From a virus, in the IMG/VR virus record IMGVR_UViG_3300009130_001666, positions 1 to 60,533 of that record: a stretch of DNA of 60,533 nt; one strand, written 5' to 3'. Below the pieces are notes generated by a model. It did no database searches, had not been told where the DNA came from, and saw only the letters and a list, made by a program, of their open reading frames with translations. The position numbers and the translations under genes were made by a program. Positions 1 to 9,800 of the stretch are shown one piece after another (positions within the stretch are counted from its first letter, which is position 1; the number at the start of each line of letters is the position of its first letter).

Positions 1-1
1 T

Positions 2-82
2 TCAGCCTGGCCAGCGGCTAGTGATTCATCAGGAGATTTCATTAAATTCAAATATCTTAGATATGAGATTGTAGATGAGTAA
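2..82 (+). CDS. 3' end of an upstream gene (partial)
   Basis: Frame 2 is open from the first bases of the window to a TAA at 80-82 and encodes 26 residues ending in YEIVDE. The next gene starts 34 bases later on the same strand with its own ribosome binding site, so this looks like the C-terminus of the preceding gene in the structural cluster. Too little is present to identify the protein. Confidence 0.55.
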   Translation, partial: SAWPAASDSSGDFIKFKYLRYEIVDE

Positions 83-116
83 AAATCTGAACTAATTAAT
101 TTGCGAGGAAAAACAC

Positions 117-779
117 ATGGTGAAGAAAGTAAAGGGAATAAAAGTACAAAACAAACTAACTGACAAGTTTAAGTTTGATCGTGAAGGAAATTCACAGATA
201 GGTTCTTCCCCCACAGATTCCCATGCAGTCTCCGGGACCATGAACACTGGTCCTGGAGAGCTGACGCTTACTGGGGACTTGGTTCTAGATCGAAGATTGC
301 AAGATGCTCTATTCGGCGTTCCGCAACTTGACGGAGCGACACAGACATCTGAAATCCAAGACCTGCTTACGAACATTGCCAACTACGAGGGGTTCATTGT
401 TTATCTTACAAACGCCTCCTCTTTTGACCCTTTTGTGGTCCCAGAGAAGTTTTTCTTTTGTGAAAATGGTGAATGGCATCCAAGTCCGTTTACTAAAGTT
501 GTTGACACCGACGGCGATGGTGTCTTCGACGACACGGACGCCTTCCCGAACGACGCCACAGAATGGGCAGATTCTGACAACGATGGCATTGGAGACAATG
601 CAGACCCATTTATTACGGCAGGAGATAACACAATTATCACCACAAGCAACATCCCTGTCACCGATCCGATCTTTGAACAAGACCAATCAGGAAACATATT
701 AATAACTGCCGCCGCTGCGGGAGAAACTAACGGCAACTTTGAAGTAGATGCCAATGGAAATATTGTGCTAATAGCATAG
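117..779 (+). CDS. Fibre/appendage protein with thrombospondin-3-like Asp-rich repeats
   Basis: 220 residues, probably a virion appendage protein. ATG at 117 follows a GAGG at 105-108. The N-terminus (basic start, a KLTD-type segment near residue 13, then EGNSQIG) loosely matches the first 45 residues of the three long fibres downstream, which suggests a shared attachment segment. Residues about 90-128 carry the aromatic module seen in other fibres here (YL, then FFFCENGEW and SPF). Residues about 131-167 hold Asp-rich repeats (DTDGDGVFDD, DSDNDGIGDN) like thrombospondin type 3 repeats, which bind calcium in known families. The Ala/Asn-rich C-terminus is not recognised. Exact virion position is unknown. 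Confidence 0.7.
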   Translation: MVKKVKGIKVQNKLTDKFKFDREGNSQIGSSPTDSHAVSGTMNTGPGELTLTGDLVLDRRLQDALFGVPQLDGATQTSEIQDLLTNIANYEGFIVYLTNASSFDPFVVPEKFFFCENGEWHPSPFTKVVDTDGDGVFDDTDAFPNDATEWADSDNDGIGDNADPFITAGDNTIITTSNIPVTDPIFEQDQSGNILITAAAAGETNGNFEVDANGNIVLIA

Positions 780-801
780 AGACATTCAGGAGGAAAGCGA
801 C

Positions 802-1668
802 ATGTCAACAACCAATCTTATTTTATCAGGTTCCAACAGCGGTTCACTCGGTATCCCATCGAAACCGTGGACAGCGGTCTACGCTAACGAGTTCCACGGC
901 GACGGAAGTAATTTAATAGGTGTTACAGGATCACAAGGTCCAGCAGGTCCAGCAGGTGCTGACGGCGCTCCTGGCGCACAAGGTCCGACAGGCCCCCAGG
1001 GTCCAGCAGGTCCCCAAGGTCCCCAAGGTCCACAAGGCCCTGCAGGAACTCTCACAGGTTCAGTAACAAACCTCAGTGCATCCGGTCACATCTCCGCATC
1101 CTTCTATGGAGGTTTGGGCGGAACAATGGGAAGTCACATCATTCCGAGCGAGAATGCTCAGTTTGATTTGGGTAATGCAGAATACAAAATCCGCCACCTC
1201 TTCTTATCCGACAACTCTCTTTGGGTTGGTGACGAACACAAGATTTCCATTGTGGACGGCAGCATGAAATTCAAAAAGAGAAACGGTGTTCCGCTCATGC
1301 TCGAAAATGCAATGGCAAATGCTCACGGCTCCGTCTTCAACTCAGTTGATCACTTTGTCGCTCAGGGTGTACTTACCCTCGACGGCAGAGGCAGCATCAC
1401 GGTTAGCAACCTCAGATTAGATGAAGTGTATCTTATCGCAGACCAATTGGCCGTGCCCCACGAAGACCTGTTCCGCGAACAAGACATGGACAACGACTTC
1501 AACGACGATGTAGTTGAATTGTCCACAGCAGGAGCTGGCATGTTGCCAGACTTGGCTACTGCTAAGTTGGGAACAATGGTTTATGACACCAACGAACATA
1601 ATGTTAAAGTTGTTGCCTCCGATGACGGCGGTGCTACCAAGGTTTGGAAAACACTTAGTTTCGTATAA
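802..1668 (+). CDS. Collagen-like tail fibre protein
   Basis: 288 residues. Residues about 46-83 are uninterrupted Gly-X-Y triplets (GPAGPAGADG, GPQGPQGPQG), the hallmark of collagen-like trimeric phage fibres. An N-terminal segment with SLGIPSKPWTAVYANEF precedes the triplets; such segments are common in fibres that dock on the virion. The remaining roughly 200 residues form a globular tip with no recognised catalytic motif and a C-terminal KVWKTLSFV strand. ATG at 802 follows AGGAGG at 789-794, and a rho-independent terminator lies just after the stop. The role in host recognition is inferred from the architecture. Confidence 0.8.
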   Translation: MSTTNLILSGSNSGSLGIPSKPWTAVYANEFHGDGSNLIGVTGSQGPAGPAGADGAPGAQGPTGPQGPAGPQGPQGPQGPAGTLTGSVTNLSASGHISASFYGGLGGTMGSHIIPSENAQFDLGNAEYKIRHLFLSDNSLWVGDEHKISIVDGSMKFKKRNGVPLMLENAMANAHGSVFNSVDHFVAQGVLTLDGRGSITVSNLRLDEVYLIADQLAVPHEDLFREQDMDNDFNDDVVELSTAGAGMLPDLATAKLGTMVYDTNEHNVKVVASDDGGATKVWKTLSFV

Positions 1669-1694
1669 TCTAAATTATACACTCTAAACTTACC

Positions 1695-1739
1695 AAGGCA
1701 CCCTCTTAACTGCGGGTGCCTTTGCTATTTCTTTTTGGA
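1695..1739 (+). terminator. Rho-independent terminator after collagen-like fibre
   Basis: AAGGCACCC (1695-1703) and GGGTGCCTT (1714-1722) form a perfect 9-bp stem with a 10-nt loop, followed by a T-rich stretch containing CTTTTTGG. The same stem recurs after the fibre genes ending at 4096, 6593 and 12463. Confidence 0.85.
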
Positions 1740-1775
1740 TCTCCCTGCAAACTGCCCTCTATTTCGCGGGAACAA

Positions 1776-1783
1776 CATAAATA
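1776..1783 (+). promoter_or_regulatory. Putative late promoter, CATAAATA
   Basis: CATAAATA fits the NATAAATA/TATAAATA -10 element of T4-like late promoters (family knowledge). It sits in a 23-base block (1767-1789) identical to one at 6684-6706, also upstream of a long fibre gene. The start of transcription is not shown by sequence alone. Confidence 0.45.
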
Positions 1784-1814
1784 AAAAACAGACAGACTAC
1801 AAGACTTTGTGTAT

Positions 1815-1930
1815 CTATTTATAGCAAAAGATCTTAGGCACACGTGTGCCCAGAGATCGTGTTAGTTATCAGCATGCAGGTGTGCTGTGTTATAACAAAT
1901 AATAACAAAATTATTAAATCCTTGGAGGGA
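1815..1930 (+). promoter_or_regulatory. Conserved fibre-gene leader: CTATTTAT, dyad, second dyad, RBS
   Basis: Ordered elements are CTATTTATAG at 1815, a perfect palindrome GGCACACGTGTGCC at 1837-1850, a weaker dyad around CAGCA/TGCTG, and the ribosome binding site CCTTGGAGGGAT ending 7 bases before the ATG at 1937. The same order precedes the genes at 4347 and 6827. It is most likely a shared promoter or 5' leader; its function is inferred. Confidence 0.6.
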
Positions 1931-1936
1931 TAAATA

Positions 1937-4096
1937 ATGACTTTACTTAAGAAAAAAGGTATTGCGGTACTCAAAGGAGTAGACGTAGTACACAAATTAA
2001 CCGGCGACGGGGCAGCAAACCTCGGTGTCTCCGGTTCCTCACTCATCCTCAGCGGGACTGTATATACAGAGCGAGACCCCCTTGCTCTCCGTCTGACCTG
2101 GACAGGGCAAGACGTTCAACTTTACGGCGTCACTGAACCAAACAGTCTCATGGCGGAGACAGCGACAAACCACACGGCATCTTACAACACTGCTAGTGGT
2201 CAGGTCAGTCTTGCGACTTCTGCTTCAGACTCGATTCTCGTTTCTTTGCAGGACGGTTCCAGTCTTCTCATTTCCGCAGTTGATAGCATCAACACCGCAT
2301 TCGAGACAGACCATTCGACTCAGACGTCGACAAACCAAAGTGCTTTGGATAGTCACACCACTGTCTTCGACGGTCACGTGTCCACTCAAAACTCTCTCAT
2401 TTCTGCTCTTGAAACAGAATTGAGCGATCTTAAAGACGACGCGAACATTGACACAATTGCAGAAGTTGAATCCTTGATCCTCTCTGCGGCAGCAGCACAG
2501 TCTGGCAGTTTGCTTACTAAAGTTGGCGAATTCAACACGCAGATTTCTGCAGAAATCAGCACTCAGTTGTCTGCTGACATTCAAGTCAAAGCAGAATTGG
2601 ACCAGTCCGGTTCCACAGACTTTAACACTCAGCACAGCACTCTCCTCAGTATGATTAGTTCTGAGTTCTCTTCACAGAGTTCCGCTTTTGTAAGTTATCA
2701 GAATAACGAACTCTCAACAAAAGCATCTTTGGCAACCTTGATCAACAGTGCTGACGACTCCTTGTCTTCAATGCTTAGTGTCGAGACTTCAGCAAGAATT
2801 TCAGCTGACACTTCCTTGTCCACAAGAATCTCAGCAGCACTTCTAAACGTCAACACTGCTACTGGTAGTTTTAATCCACTCATCTCTGCCGAAGAATCCA
2901 TTCAGGAACAGGCAAGAGGCGACTCTGAAGATCAGATCTCCGTTGCAAAAGCAGCAGGTAACACTGATGTCCTTCGTGGCGCAGACAATGTTGTTGGTTC
3001 TGTTGCAGAGGAAGCATCCTTGAGAGTAGCAGCATATGCTGACGCGGCTACCGAGATCTCTGTTCAATACAGCACTGCACACTCTGCTGCAGACTCTGTG
3101 CACGGCGTTTTGACTGGTGCACTTGACGATGCTATTAGTTCACGTGCCTCTGCGTTCACCGCACTTTCTGGAACAATCAACACCGAATTGAGCGGCACAA
3201 GAGTTGCACACATCAGCAATCTCAGCGCACAATTGTCTGCTGAAATTGTTGCAGAAGGCAGCGACGTCGGCAACACAGAGACTTCCTTGTCTACACAACA
3301 GTCCAGATTGTCTGAACTTCAGGATGCAGGCGTTGACTTGGATACATTCTCCGAAATCGTATCTTTGGTTAGCGAGTTGTCTTCCAGTAACTCTGGCACA
3401 CTTGCCAGCACAGTGTCTACAACTGTTGCTGACTTGACCAGCCTTACAGACCACCGCATCTCTGCTGACAATTCTCTCAAGGCATACTTGACGGGCACTG
3501 TCACTACAAATAGAGGCGACGCAAATTCTGGCGACATCAGTTCTATGGCATCTTTGATTTCTAATGCTGAATCCGAATTCTCTACTATGGAATCCGCACA
3601 CACAAGTTACTTGGTTGTTGCAGATGCATCTCTGAGTACAGCGGTTTCCAGTTGGGAAGCAACGACACTCTCTGTCGCACTTAGCAACATGGTTTCATCC
3701 AGAATTTCTGGTGACACTGTTCTTAGTGGCAACATCTCTTCTTTGGCGTCTTTGCGTCAAGACCTTGCTGATGATGAAGAAGGATTGCGTATTGCAGGAG
3801 ACGACGACCTCGATGCTAGACTCGATGACCTTGAATCCGCATGGGACGGCGACACTTTGACCCTTACAGGTCTTGTCTCCATCGCAGGAAATCTTGAAGT
3901 TACTGGTGAACTTAAGTTGGGCGTGCACACAACTGTGCCAGCTGCCTATACTTCAGGTTCCCAAGCAACCAATAATGGTGCTCTTTTCTACCTCGATGCT
4001 GCTGACGATGCAAATCGAACAGGCTTCGAAAAAGGTAATTCATGGTATTTCTGTGAGGACGGCGTTTGGTTCGCATCCCCATTTGATAATGAATAA
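1937..4096 (+). CDS. Long coiled-coil tail fibre protein
   Basis: 719 residues. The first 45 residues (LKKKGIAVL, then VVHKLTGDG, then SLILSG) match the N-termini of the fibres at 4347 and 6827 and probably form the docking segment. Residues about 50-650 are rich in Ser, Thr, Ala and Leu with recurring phrases such as ISADTSLSTRIS, LSTEVS and ALSGTI, and almost no Cys, Trp or Pro, which fits a long trimeric coiled-coil or beta-helical shaft. Residues about 670-719 hold the aromatic module (LFYLD, SWYFCEDGVW, SPFDNE) at the very C-terminus. GGAGGG lies at 1924-1929. The receptor is unknown. Confidence 0.75.
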   Translation: MTLLKKKGIAVLKGVDVVHKLTGDGAANLGVSGSSLILSGTVYTERDPLALRLTWTGQDVQLYGVTEPNSLMAETATNHTASYNTASGQVSLATSASDSILVSLQDGSSLLISAVDSINTAFETDHSTQTSTNQSALDSHTTVFDGHVSTQNSLISALETELSDLKDDANIDTIAEVESLILSAAAAQSGSLLTKVGEFNTQISAEISTQLSADIQVKAELDQSGSTDFNTQHSTLLSMISSEFSSQSSAFVSYQNNELSTKASLATLINSADDSLSSMLSVETSARISADTSLSTRISAALLNVNTATGSFNPLISAEESIQEQARGDSEDQISVAKAAGNTDVLRGADNVVGSVAEEASLRVAAYADAATEISVQYSTAHSAADSVHGVLTGALDDAISSRASAFTALSGTINTELSGTRVAHISNLSAQLSAEIVAEGSDVGNTETSLSTQQSRLSELQDAGVDLDTFSEIVSLVSELSSSNSGTLASTVSTTVADLTSLTDHRISADNSLKAYLTGTVTTNRGDANSGDISSMASLISNAESEFSTMESAHTSYLVVADASLSTAVSSWEATTLSVALSNMVSSRISGDTVLSGNISSLASLRQDLADDEEGLRIAGDDDLDARLDDLESAWDGDTLTLTGLVSIAGNLEVTGELKLGVHTTVPAAYTSGSQATNNGALFYLDAADDANRTGFEKGNSWYFCEDGVWFASPFDNE

Positions 4097-4098
4097 TC

Positions 4099-4117
4099 TT
4101 TAACTTTATAAGTTAAA
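4099..4117. repeat. Short inverted repeat after fibre gene
   Basis: TTTAACTT at 4099-4106 and AAGTTAAA at 4110-4117 form a perfect 8-bp stem with a 3-base loop directly before the terminator. It is AT-rich and of unknown significance. Confidence 0.5.
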
Positions 4118-4125
4118 ACTTTTAT

Positions 4126-4160
4126 AAGGGTGCCCTCTTCGGAGGGTACCTTTTTCTTTT
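4126..4160 (+). terminator. Rho-independent terminator after fibre gene
   Basis: GGTGCCCTC, then TTC, then GGAGGGTACC, forms a strong stem with one G-U pair and is followed by TTTTTCTTTTT. It belongs to the same family as the terminators at 1695 and 12506. Confidence 0.85.
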
Positions 4161-4239
4161 TGGATCTCTTTTATTTGTGCCCGTTAATTGCGAGGAACAA
4201 AAGAAATACAATACTTTCAGTTTCAGCATCTTTACGTTC

Positions 4240-4338
4240 CTATTTATAGCAAAGGTTCTAGGCACAGGTGTGTCTAAAATCTGATGTATTTTGTTCGAAC
4301 AAGTACAGATTTTAAAATTTATTTAAATCCTTGGAGGG
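4240..4338 (+). promoter_or_regulatory. Conserved fibre-gene leader, second copy
   Basis: CTATTTATAG at 4240-4249, an imperfect dyad TAGGCACAGGTGTGTCTA at 4259-4276, a second dyad TTGTTCGAACAA at 4291-4302, and TTGGAGGG ending at 4338, nine bases before the ATG at 4347. The order matches the copies at 1815 and 6732, while the second dyad differs in sequence. Confidence 0.6.
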
Positions 4339-4346
4339 ATTAAATT

Positions 4347-6593
4347 ATGACAATTAAAAAAGGTTTAGCGGTTATTGATTCTAGCGGATCAGTAATCCAC
4401 AAATTAATGGACGACGGTTCCGGTAAACTTGGTAAAACAGGTGCCGACCTCTTCCTCGATGGACCACTCTACTTGGGTCCAAACAACAGCAACAAGTCTA
4501 TTGATACTGTTACGCAAAACATGGTGAACTACTTGCCAGGAGCACCGTTCTTGGAAGCGTTATCGACTATCACGACCGAGGTCAAATCTCAGGTCTTCGG
4601 CGCTGCCCAACAGCATAGAGGCGACATGGGTGCTTTCGACACTGCTCAGGCAAATGCAATTTCTGCTTCTTACACCGACTTTGCAGATCCGGGTTCTGAA
4701 ACTGCACTTCTCGAAGCAGCAGCAGATCAGAACATGACGGACCTCTCTACGTTCCGCAACACGACTCATGTTAATGACGAGTCCGGAAAAGACAGTGTTT
4801 TGAGTTTAGAGCATCAGGCAAACGTTGATGCCATCGGTGCAGAGGTTATTGCTGAAGGTGTAGCAAACACAACCCAGCAAAACACAAAAACAACTCCTGC
4901 TACAAACGCAGTTAATGCGTTTATGACGCTCAATAATGCTGCAGCAACTGTTGACACGTTCTCTGAGATTGTAAGTTTGATTAATCAAAAAGATTCTGAT
5001 AATGACACCAGTATGATTTCTTCAATGGCGTCCTTGTCCGCAGGTATCGTTACCGAATCCGTAGATCGCGCCGCAGGTGACTCTACGTTGCGTGCCCTAC
5101 TCTCTACAGAGGTGAGCACCAGAGGTAGTTACTTCACGATCCACTCTGCTTCAATTTCATCTGAAGCATCAACAAGAGTCGGTGCGTATGAAGCTCAAAT
5201 GACAGCATTGAGTGGCACGATCACTACGATCACCTCTTCTTATCTTTCTGGCGACCTTACGGTTTCCGGTGCAATCACTGGTGCAACTTCTGCAAGAATT
5301 TCCGGTGATGCAAGTCTTCAATCTCAAATTGTTGACATCGAAAACGGCAGCAGCAATGGCAGCGGTTCTTTCGCGTCTGCATTGTCCGTCGAGATTTCTA
5401 CTCGCGACTCTGCATTCTCCGTATTGAGCGCATCCATTTCCGCAATGGAAGTTTCACAATCCAGCGTTTTAGCAAGTTTGGAATCAGACCTCTCAACGAG
5501 AGCTTCCACACGTCAAGACAATATTGACTCTTTGATTTCTGCTGGCGGACTCATGGAAAATGACGTAAATGCGTTCAGCACACACGTAAGTTTGTCTCAC
5601 GCTTCTTTGTCTACACAATTGAGCACTGCAGACTCCGCAAGAGTTGTTGCTGACGATTCTGTATCTTCTCAGATCGTTTCCGATAAAGGTGACATGGATT
5701 CTGAAGAAAGCAGTTTGTCTGGCACAATTGTACAAGAAGTCGCTGATCGCGCAAGCAATCACAACAGTTTGAGATCTCTTATCTCAACTATGGACGTGAC
5801 TCTTGATGCGATTATCAACACCACAAGCAGTCTAGATGAATTCTCAGAAATCGTTAATTACATCAACACTGAAATGAGTGGTGCTGACGGTGCTGCTTTA
5901 TCGGCATTGAACTCTTCTATCGACTCTTTGAGTTTGGATATCGCAACGGAGAGAACATCTTCTAACAATGCAGATATCTCCTTGAAGACTCTCTTGGATA
6001 ATGAGTTGAGTTCTATGAATTCTGCTTTGGCATCCATGACAACTCGTCACAACACTTACACGACGGTAACTATTCCTAACTTGTCTAGTTCCATCGCAGA
6101 CGATTATACGCTTGATCACGGCACTTTCACCGGAAGTTTTAACGGTGAGAAATTGTCCCTTCTTCAGTTGATCACTGACGAAGAGAATACTAGATCCGGA
6201 GCAGATGCGTCTGTTCAGTTGCTTATCAATGCTGAGTTCGGCACAATGCAAACTGCTATCGTGACGACCGAAGCAACTACACGTGCTGCAGGCGACCTCG
6301 CTTTGAGTTCTTCAATCGATTCGTTCTTGGGTTCAGGTTTCAGTGGTAATAACCTTACTGTTACGGGAAGTGCGACAATCGGCGACCTTACTTTGGGTTC
6401 TGCTGCAACAGCACAGATTGGTACAGTTACCGATCCAACTCCTTATGCTTCTGGCGACCAGACAGCAAACAATGGTATGATGTTTTATCTTGACATGCCT
6501 TCCTTCTCCGCAAGCGGTGCATTTGTTTCTAACAAGAAATGGTACTTCTGCGAGAATGGCGTATGGCACATGTCTCCATTCTACAAGGAATAA
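4347..6593 (+). CDS. Long coiled-coil tail fibre protein, paralogue
   Basis: 748 residues with the same plan as the preceding gene. The N-terminal segment (TIKKGLAVI, VIHKLMDDG, GKLGKTG, LFLDG) is followed by a Ser/Thr/Ala-rich shaft of about 600 residues with repeated phrases such as SARISGDASLQ and LSTRAS. The C-terminal module is MMFYLD, KWYFCENGVW and SPFYKE. The two genes also share the phrase DTFSEIV.LI within the shaft, so they are probably duplicates that diverged. The start at 4347 is set by GGAGGG at 4333-4338. Carrying several paralogous fibres side by side suggests a branched fibre or alternative receptors; this is inference. Confidence 0.75.
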   Translation: MTIKKGLAVIDSSGSVIHKLMDDGSGKLGKTGADLFLDGPLYLGPNNSNKSIDTVTQNMVNYLPGAPFLEALSTITTEVKSQVFGAAQQHRGDMGAFDTAQANAISASYTDFADPGSETALLEAAADQNMTDLSTFRNTTHVNDESGKDSVLSLEHQANVDAIGAEVIAEGVANTTQQNTKTTPATNAVNAFMTLNNAAATVDTFSEIVSLINQKDSDNDTSMISSMASLSAGIVTESVDRAAGDSTLRALLSTEVSTRGSYFTIHSASISSEASTRVGAYEAQMTALSGTITTITSSYLSGDLTVSGAITGATSARISGDASLQSQIVDIENGSSNGSGSFASALSVEISTRDSAFSVLSASISAMEVSQSSVLASLESDLSTRASTRQDNIDSLISAGGLMENDVNAFSTHVSLSHASLSTQLSTADSARVVADDSVSSQIVSDKGDMDSEESSLSGTIVQEVADRASNHNSLRSLISTMDVTLDAIINTTSSLDEFSEIVNYINTEMSGADGAALSALNSSIDSLSLDIATERTSSNNADISLKTLLDNELSSMNSALASMTTRHNTYTTVTIPNLSSSIADDYTLDHGTFTGSFNGEKLSLLQLITDEENTRSGADASVQLLINAEFGTMQTAIVTTEATTRAAGDLALSSSIDSFLGSGFSGNNLTVTGSATIGDLTLGSAATAQIGTVTDPTPYASGDQTANNGMMFYLDMPSFSASGAFVSNKKWYFCENGVWHMSPFYKE

Positions 6594-6621
6594 TCGTTAC
6601 TTTACAATTATTAATTCCTTT

Positions 6622-6652
6622 AAGGCACCCCTCGTGGGTGCCTTTTTCTTTT
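6622..6652 (+). terminator. Rho-independent terminator after second long fibre
   Basis: AAGGCACCC (6622-6630), loop CTCGT, GGGTGCCTT (6636-6644), then TTTTCTTTTT. It is a perfect 9-bp stem identical to that at 1695. Confidence 0.88.
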
Positions 6653-6692
6653 TGGATCCGAACTATTTGCGTCGTCTAAAAGTCGGGAACAA

Positions 6693-6700
6693 CATAAATA
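6693..6700 (+). promoter_or_regulatory. Putative late promoter, CATAAATA
   Basis: This is the second copy of CATAAATA, inside a 23-base block identical to that at 1767-1789. The match to T4-like late promoter -10 elements is family knowledge; the promoter call is inference. Confidence 0.45.
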
Positions 6701-6731
6701 AAAAACATTCAGATTTCAAAGAATTTCACTT

Positions 6732-6818
6732 CTATTTATCACAAAGAATCTAGGCACACCTGTGTCTAAATTCTGACAATAACGTTATTGTAAACACATT
6801 ACATTAATCCTTGGAGGG
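6732..6818 (+). promoter_or_regulatory. Conserved fibre-gene leader, third copy
   Basis: CTATTTAT at 6732-6739, dyad TAGGCACACCTGTGTCTA at 6751-6768, a perfect 16-bp palindrome ACAATAACGTTATTGT at 6776-6791, and TTGGAGGG ending at 6818, eight bases before the ATG at 6827. Confidence 0.6.
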
Positions 6819-6826
6819 ATAAAATA

Positions 6827-9800
6827 ATGGCAATTAAAAAAGGTATTGTAGTTCTTTCTGGTTCAACAGAAGGACACAAATTATTAGATGACGGTTCTGC
6901 CGTTATCGGTAACGCCAGCACAGATCTGATTATGTCAGGTTCTGTCTTTGTTGAAGGCGTCACCAGCGACCTCGTGACTGAGGTCGAAACTCTTGTCGAC
7001 GCAGTAGACTCACACAGATTGAGTGTTTCTGTACGTGCCGACAACCAATCCGCAGCGATTTCTGGCAACTGGTCAGCGTTGGCAAATGCAGCATCTGCAT
7101 CCATCGCTTCCATTCGTTCTGACATCGATGCAGAGATTGTATTGAACAACGGTCAGATGACATCCGCAACAACTGCGCTGTCCACTCTTGACTCCGCTGC
7201 CTTGTCAGCAATTGATGTTCTTTCATCATCCATTTCCACTCAGGTCTCCGCAAGAGGTTCTGCGTTTAGCTCTTTGGCAACTAGAGCAGATGGCGTGGTA
7301 ACACAAGTTAACACAATCATCACTGGTTCCAGTGCACTTTTTGACGCAGCAAGCGGAACATATGATCCAGCAGTTATTGGTATGGTTCAGTATGTTATTG
7401 ATGCCGACGGCACCAGTGACGGCGCTTTGACCGGTTCCAACCTGTCTTTGTCTACCAGACTTTCCACACAGGTGTCTACTAGACTTTCGGCAGACAATTC
7501 TTTGCAGACTGTTTTGGATAATTACGAAACAACTCGCAACAATGCGTTTTCCTTGACAGGTACCCTTTCTGGAAACCTTCAGAACAACGCAACAGCACAT
7601 CGCGAAACTAACATTTCCACTCTGAACTCCACGAGAGATTCTGTTCAAACTTCTTTGAGCACTCGCATCTCTGCTGGCGATCAGACAGTAACAGATAACT
7701 TGGGAGATGCTAACTCTGGCGAGATTTCTACTAGAATCTCAGCAGATGCTTCTTTGCAAGTTTTGGTAAACGCCCTTAGCGCAAGCGACAGCGGCAGTTT
7801 CACTTCCCTGGCAGCACGCTTGGATGCGCAGGAATTGAAGAGAGCAAATAACATTAACTCTCTCACCACAAAGATCACTACAGAGTCTACAGCAAACAGT
7901 ATTTTGCAGTCTACTACTGATTCTTTGATTACTGCTGAAGCAACCGCTGAAGGTGCAGCATACACTGCAGCATCTGGTTCTCTTTCTAATCGCATCATTG
8001 CAGAGAAAGCAGCACACGATGCAGAAGACCTCACTTTGTCTTCTTCCATCGCATCGGAGAACGCTACAAGAATCAGCAGAGATTCCGACTTGTCTAATTT
8101 GATGAGTACTGAAGTTTCTTTGTTCGACTCTTCCATGACGGTTCTTTCCGGCAACGTGTCCACACAAGTTTCGACACGATTGTCCAATGTTGCAAGTATT
8201 TCCACAAGAATCAGCGGCACAAACGCAACCATTTCTGAAATGATTGCAGGTGTTGATTTTGACGGCAACTTGTCTGCATTGGTAAGCTTCGTCGACGTAG
8301 TTGACGGTGCAAATGATTCTGCAATTCTTGCAGCAATCGACACTTTGACTGGCACATTGGCAACAGAAGTTACCAATCGTATCAGCGGAGATAATTCTCT
8401 TTCCACACTCATTTCTACTGAAGAGAGTTTAAGAGTATCTGCAGTGTCTGCTCAGGACAGCACTTTTGTTTCCATGACTGATGACCACTTGGTCAGAACA
8501 GGAAGCATGAAGACCGCTACTGATAACATGTTCTCTTCTGTTCAGACAGATTACGTGAACACTCTTGTTACTTCCGCAACATCCTCTATCGAGTCTGAAG
8601 CAGGAACAAGAGCATCTGAAGACAACTTGGTTACTGCCTCTTTGGACACTGAAATTGGAAACCGTCAGTCCACGGTTCTTAGTTTGCAAACTGCTCGCAT
8701 TTCTGGCGACACATCTTTGCAAAACAGAATCAATGCTTTGACTGGCACTTTGACAACTGGTCAATTGACTTTGAACGCACTTTCTGGCGCATCCCAATTG
8801 GATGTTGACGGAACAGTTCAGGTTGGTCGTCTTGATGTTGCAGCAGTTACCGCTGCTGGTTACTTGACTCAGAACACAGACCATAATGGTAAGTTGTTCT
8901 ACTTGGACGCACCTGCAGGTGGCGATTACGCTGCTTCTAGCGCATTCAAGGCAGTCTTCCCTATTCCACAAAAGTGGTACTTCTATGAAGACGGCACTTG
9001 GCACCCACTGCCATTCTACAATGATGCAGATGGCGACCACACTATGGATCAGTTGGATCATTATCCAAACAATGAGTATCTAACTGGTTTCGAAAATGTT
9101 ATGATGAGACTTACATGGGACGGATATCCTTCTGAAGGTTTTATTGAAATGACCGAAGAGCACAACGGCGTTGACGCTGGTGAAAAGATTAAGATCCAAT
9201 CGTACCCCACATATGATGCATTAAACAAAACCGTCGACATTCCACTTGGTGCCACAAGCACAACTGACGTGATAAATATCATCATTGGTGATACTTACGG
9301 CGACGGCGGTCTGCAAAAGGTTGAATTCTTGACCCCAGCAGGCGACGTGATTAAAGAAATCACAGGTTTCGCCGCTTACGGTAACGACGGTTGGATGTAT
9401 GATGCAAGTTCAGGTCAATGGGTGCAACCAGGTGTACCAGCGAGCGAAAAGGGTCCTAGACTAACTAAAACCTTTTCTTATGATGGAACAAATCTTTTCT
9501 TCGACGGCACTTACGTCTTACAAAACATGGACGGCATTTGGATGACCGGTGGCACCACTAACGTTGTTTATCGTGAATTGATGGTCGCAGGTATGTTGAC
9601 GAGAGTCACTACAGACGCATACATGGGTGCAGGCGATGACGATGGTCACTTGATCATTGGCGGTGTTGACCATGTTGCTAACGGCAACGTTGTTGCTAGT
9701 AGCATAGATGCTGATTTGATTATTCCTTTCGCATCCGAAAGCGGTTCGGCAGCAATTGCCGGTTCTTTCATGAACATGGCAGTCGGCGAAGTAGGTTTCG

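Noticed and set aside
940-1050. Short tandem DNA repeats resembling a CRISPR or satellite
   Set aside because: They encode in-frame Gly-X-Y collagen triplets, with no spacer structure.
7681-8412. Minus-strand open frame opposite the giant fibre
   Set aside because: Low-complexity shadow of the Ser/Thr/Ala shaft, without a ribosome binding site or recognisable family.
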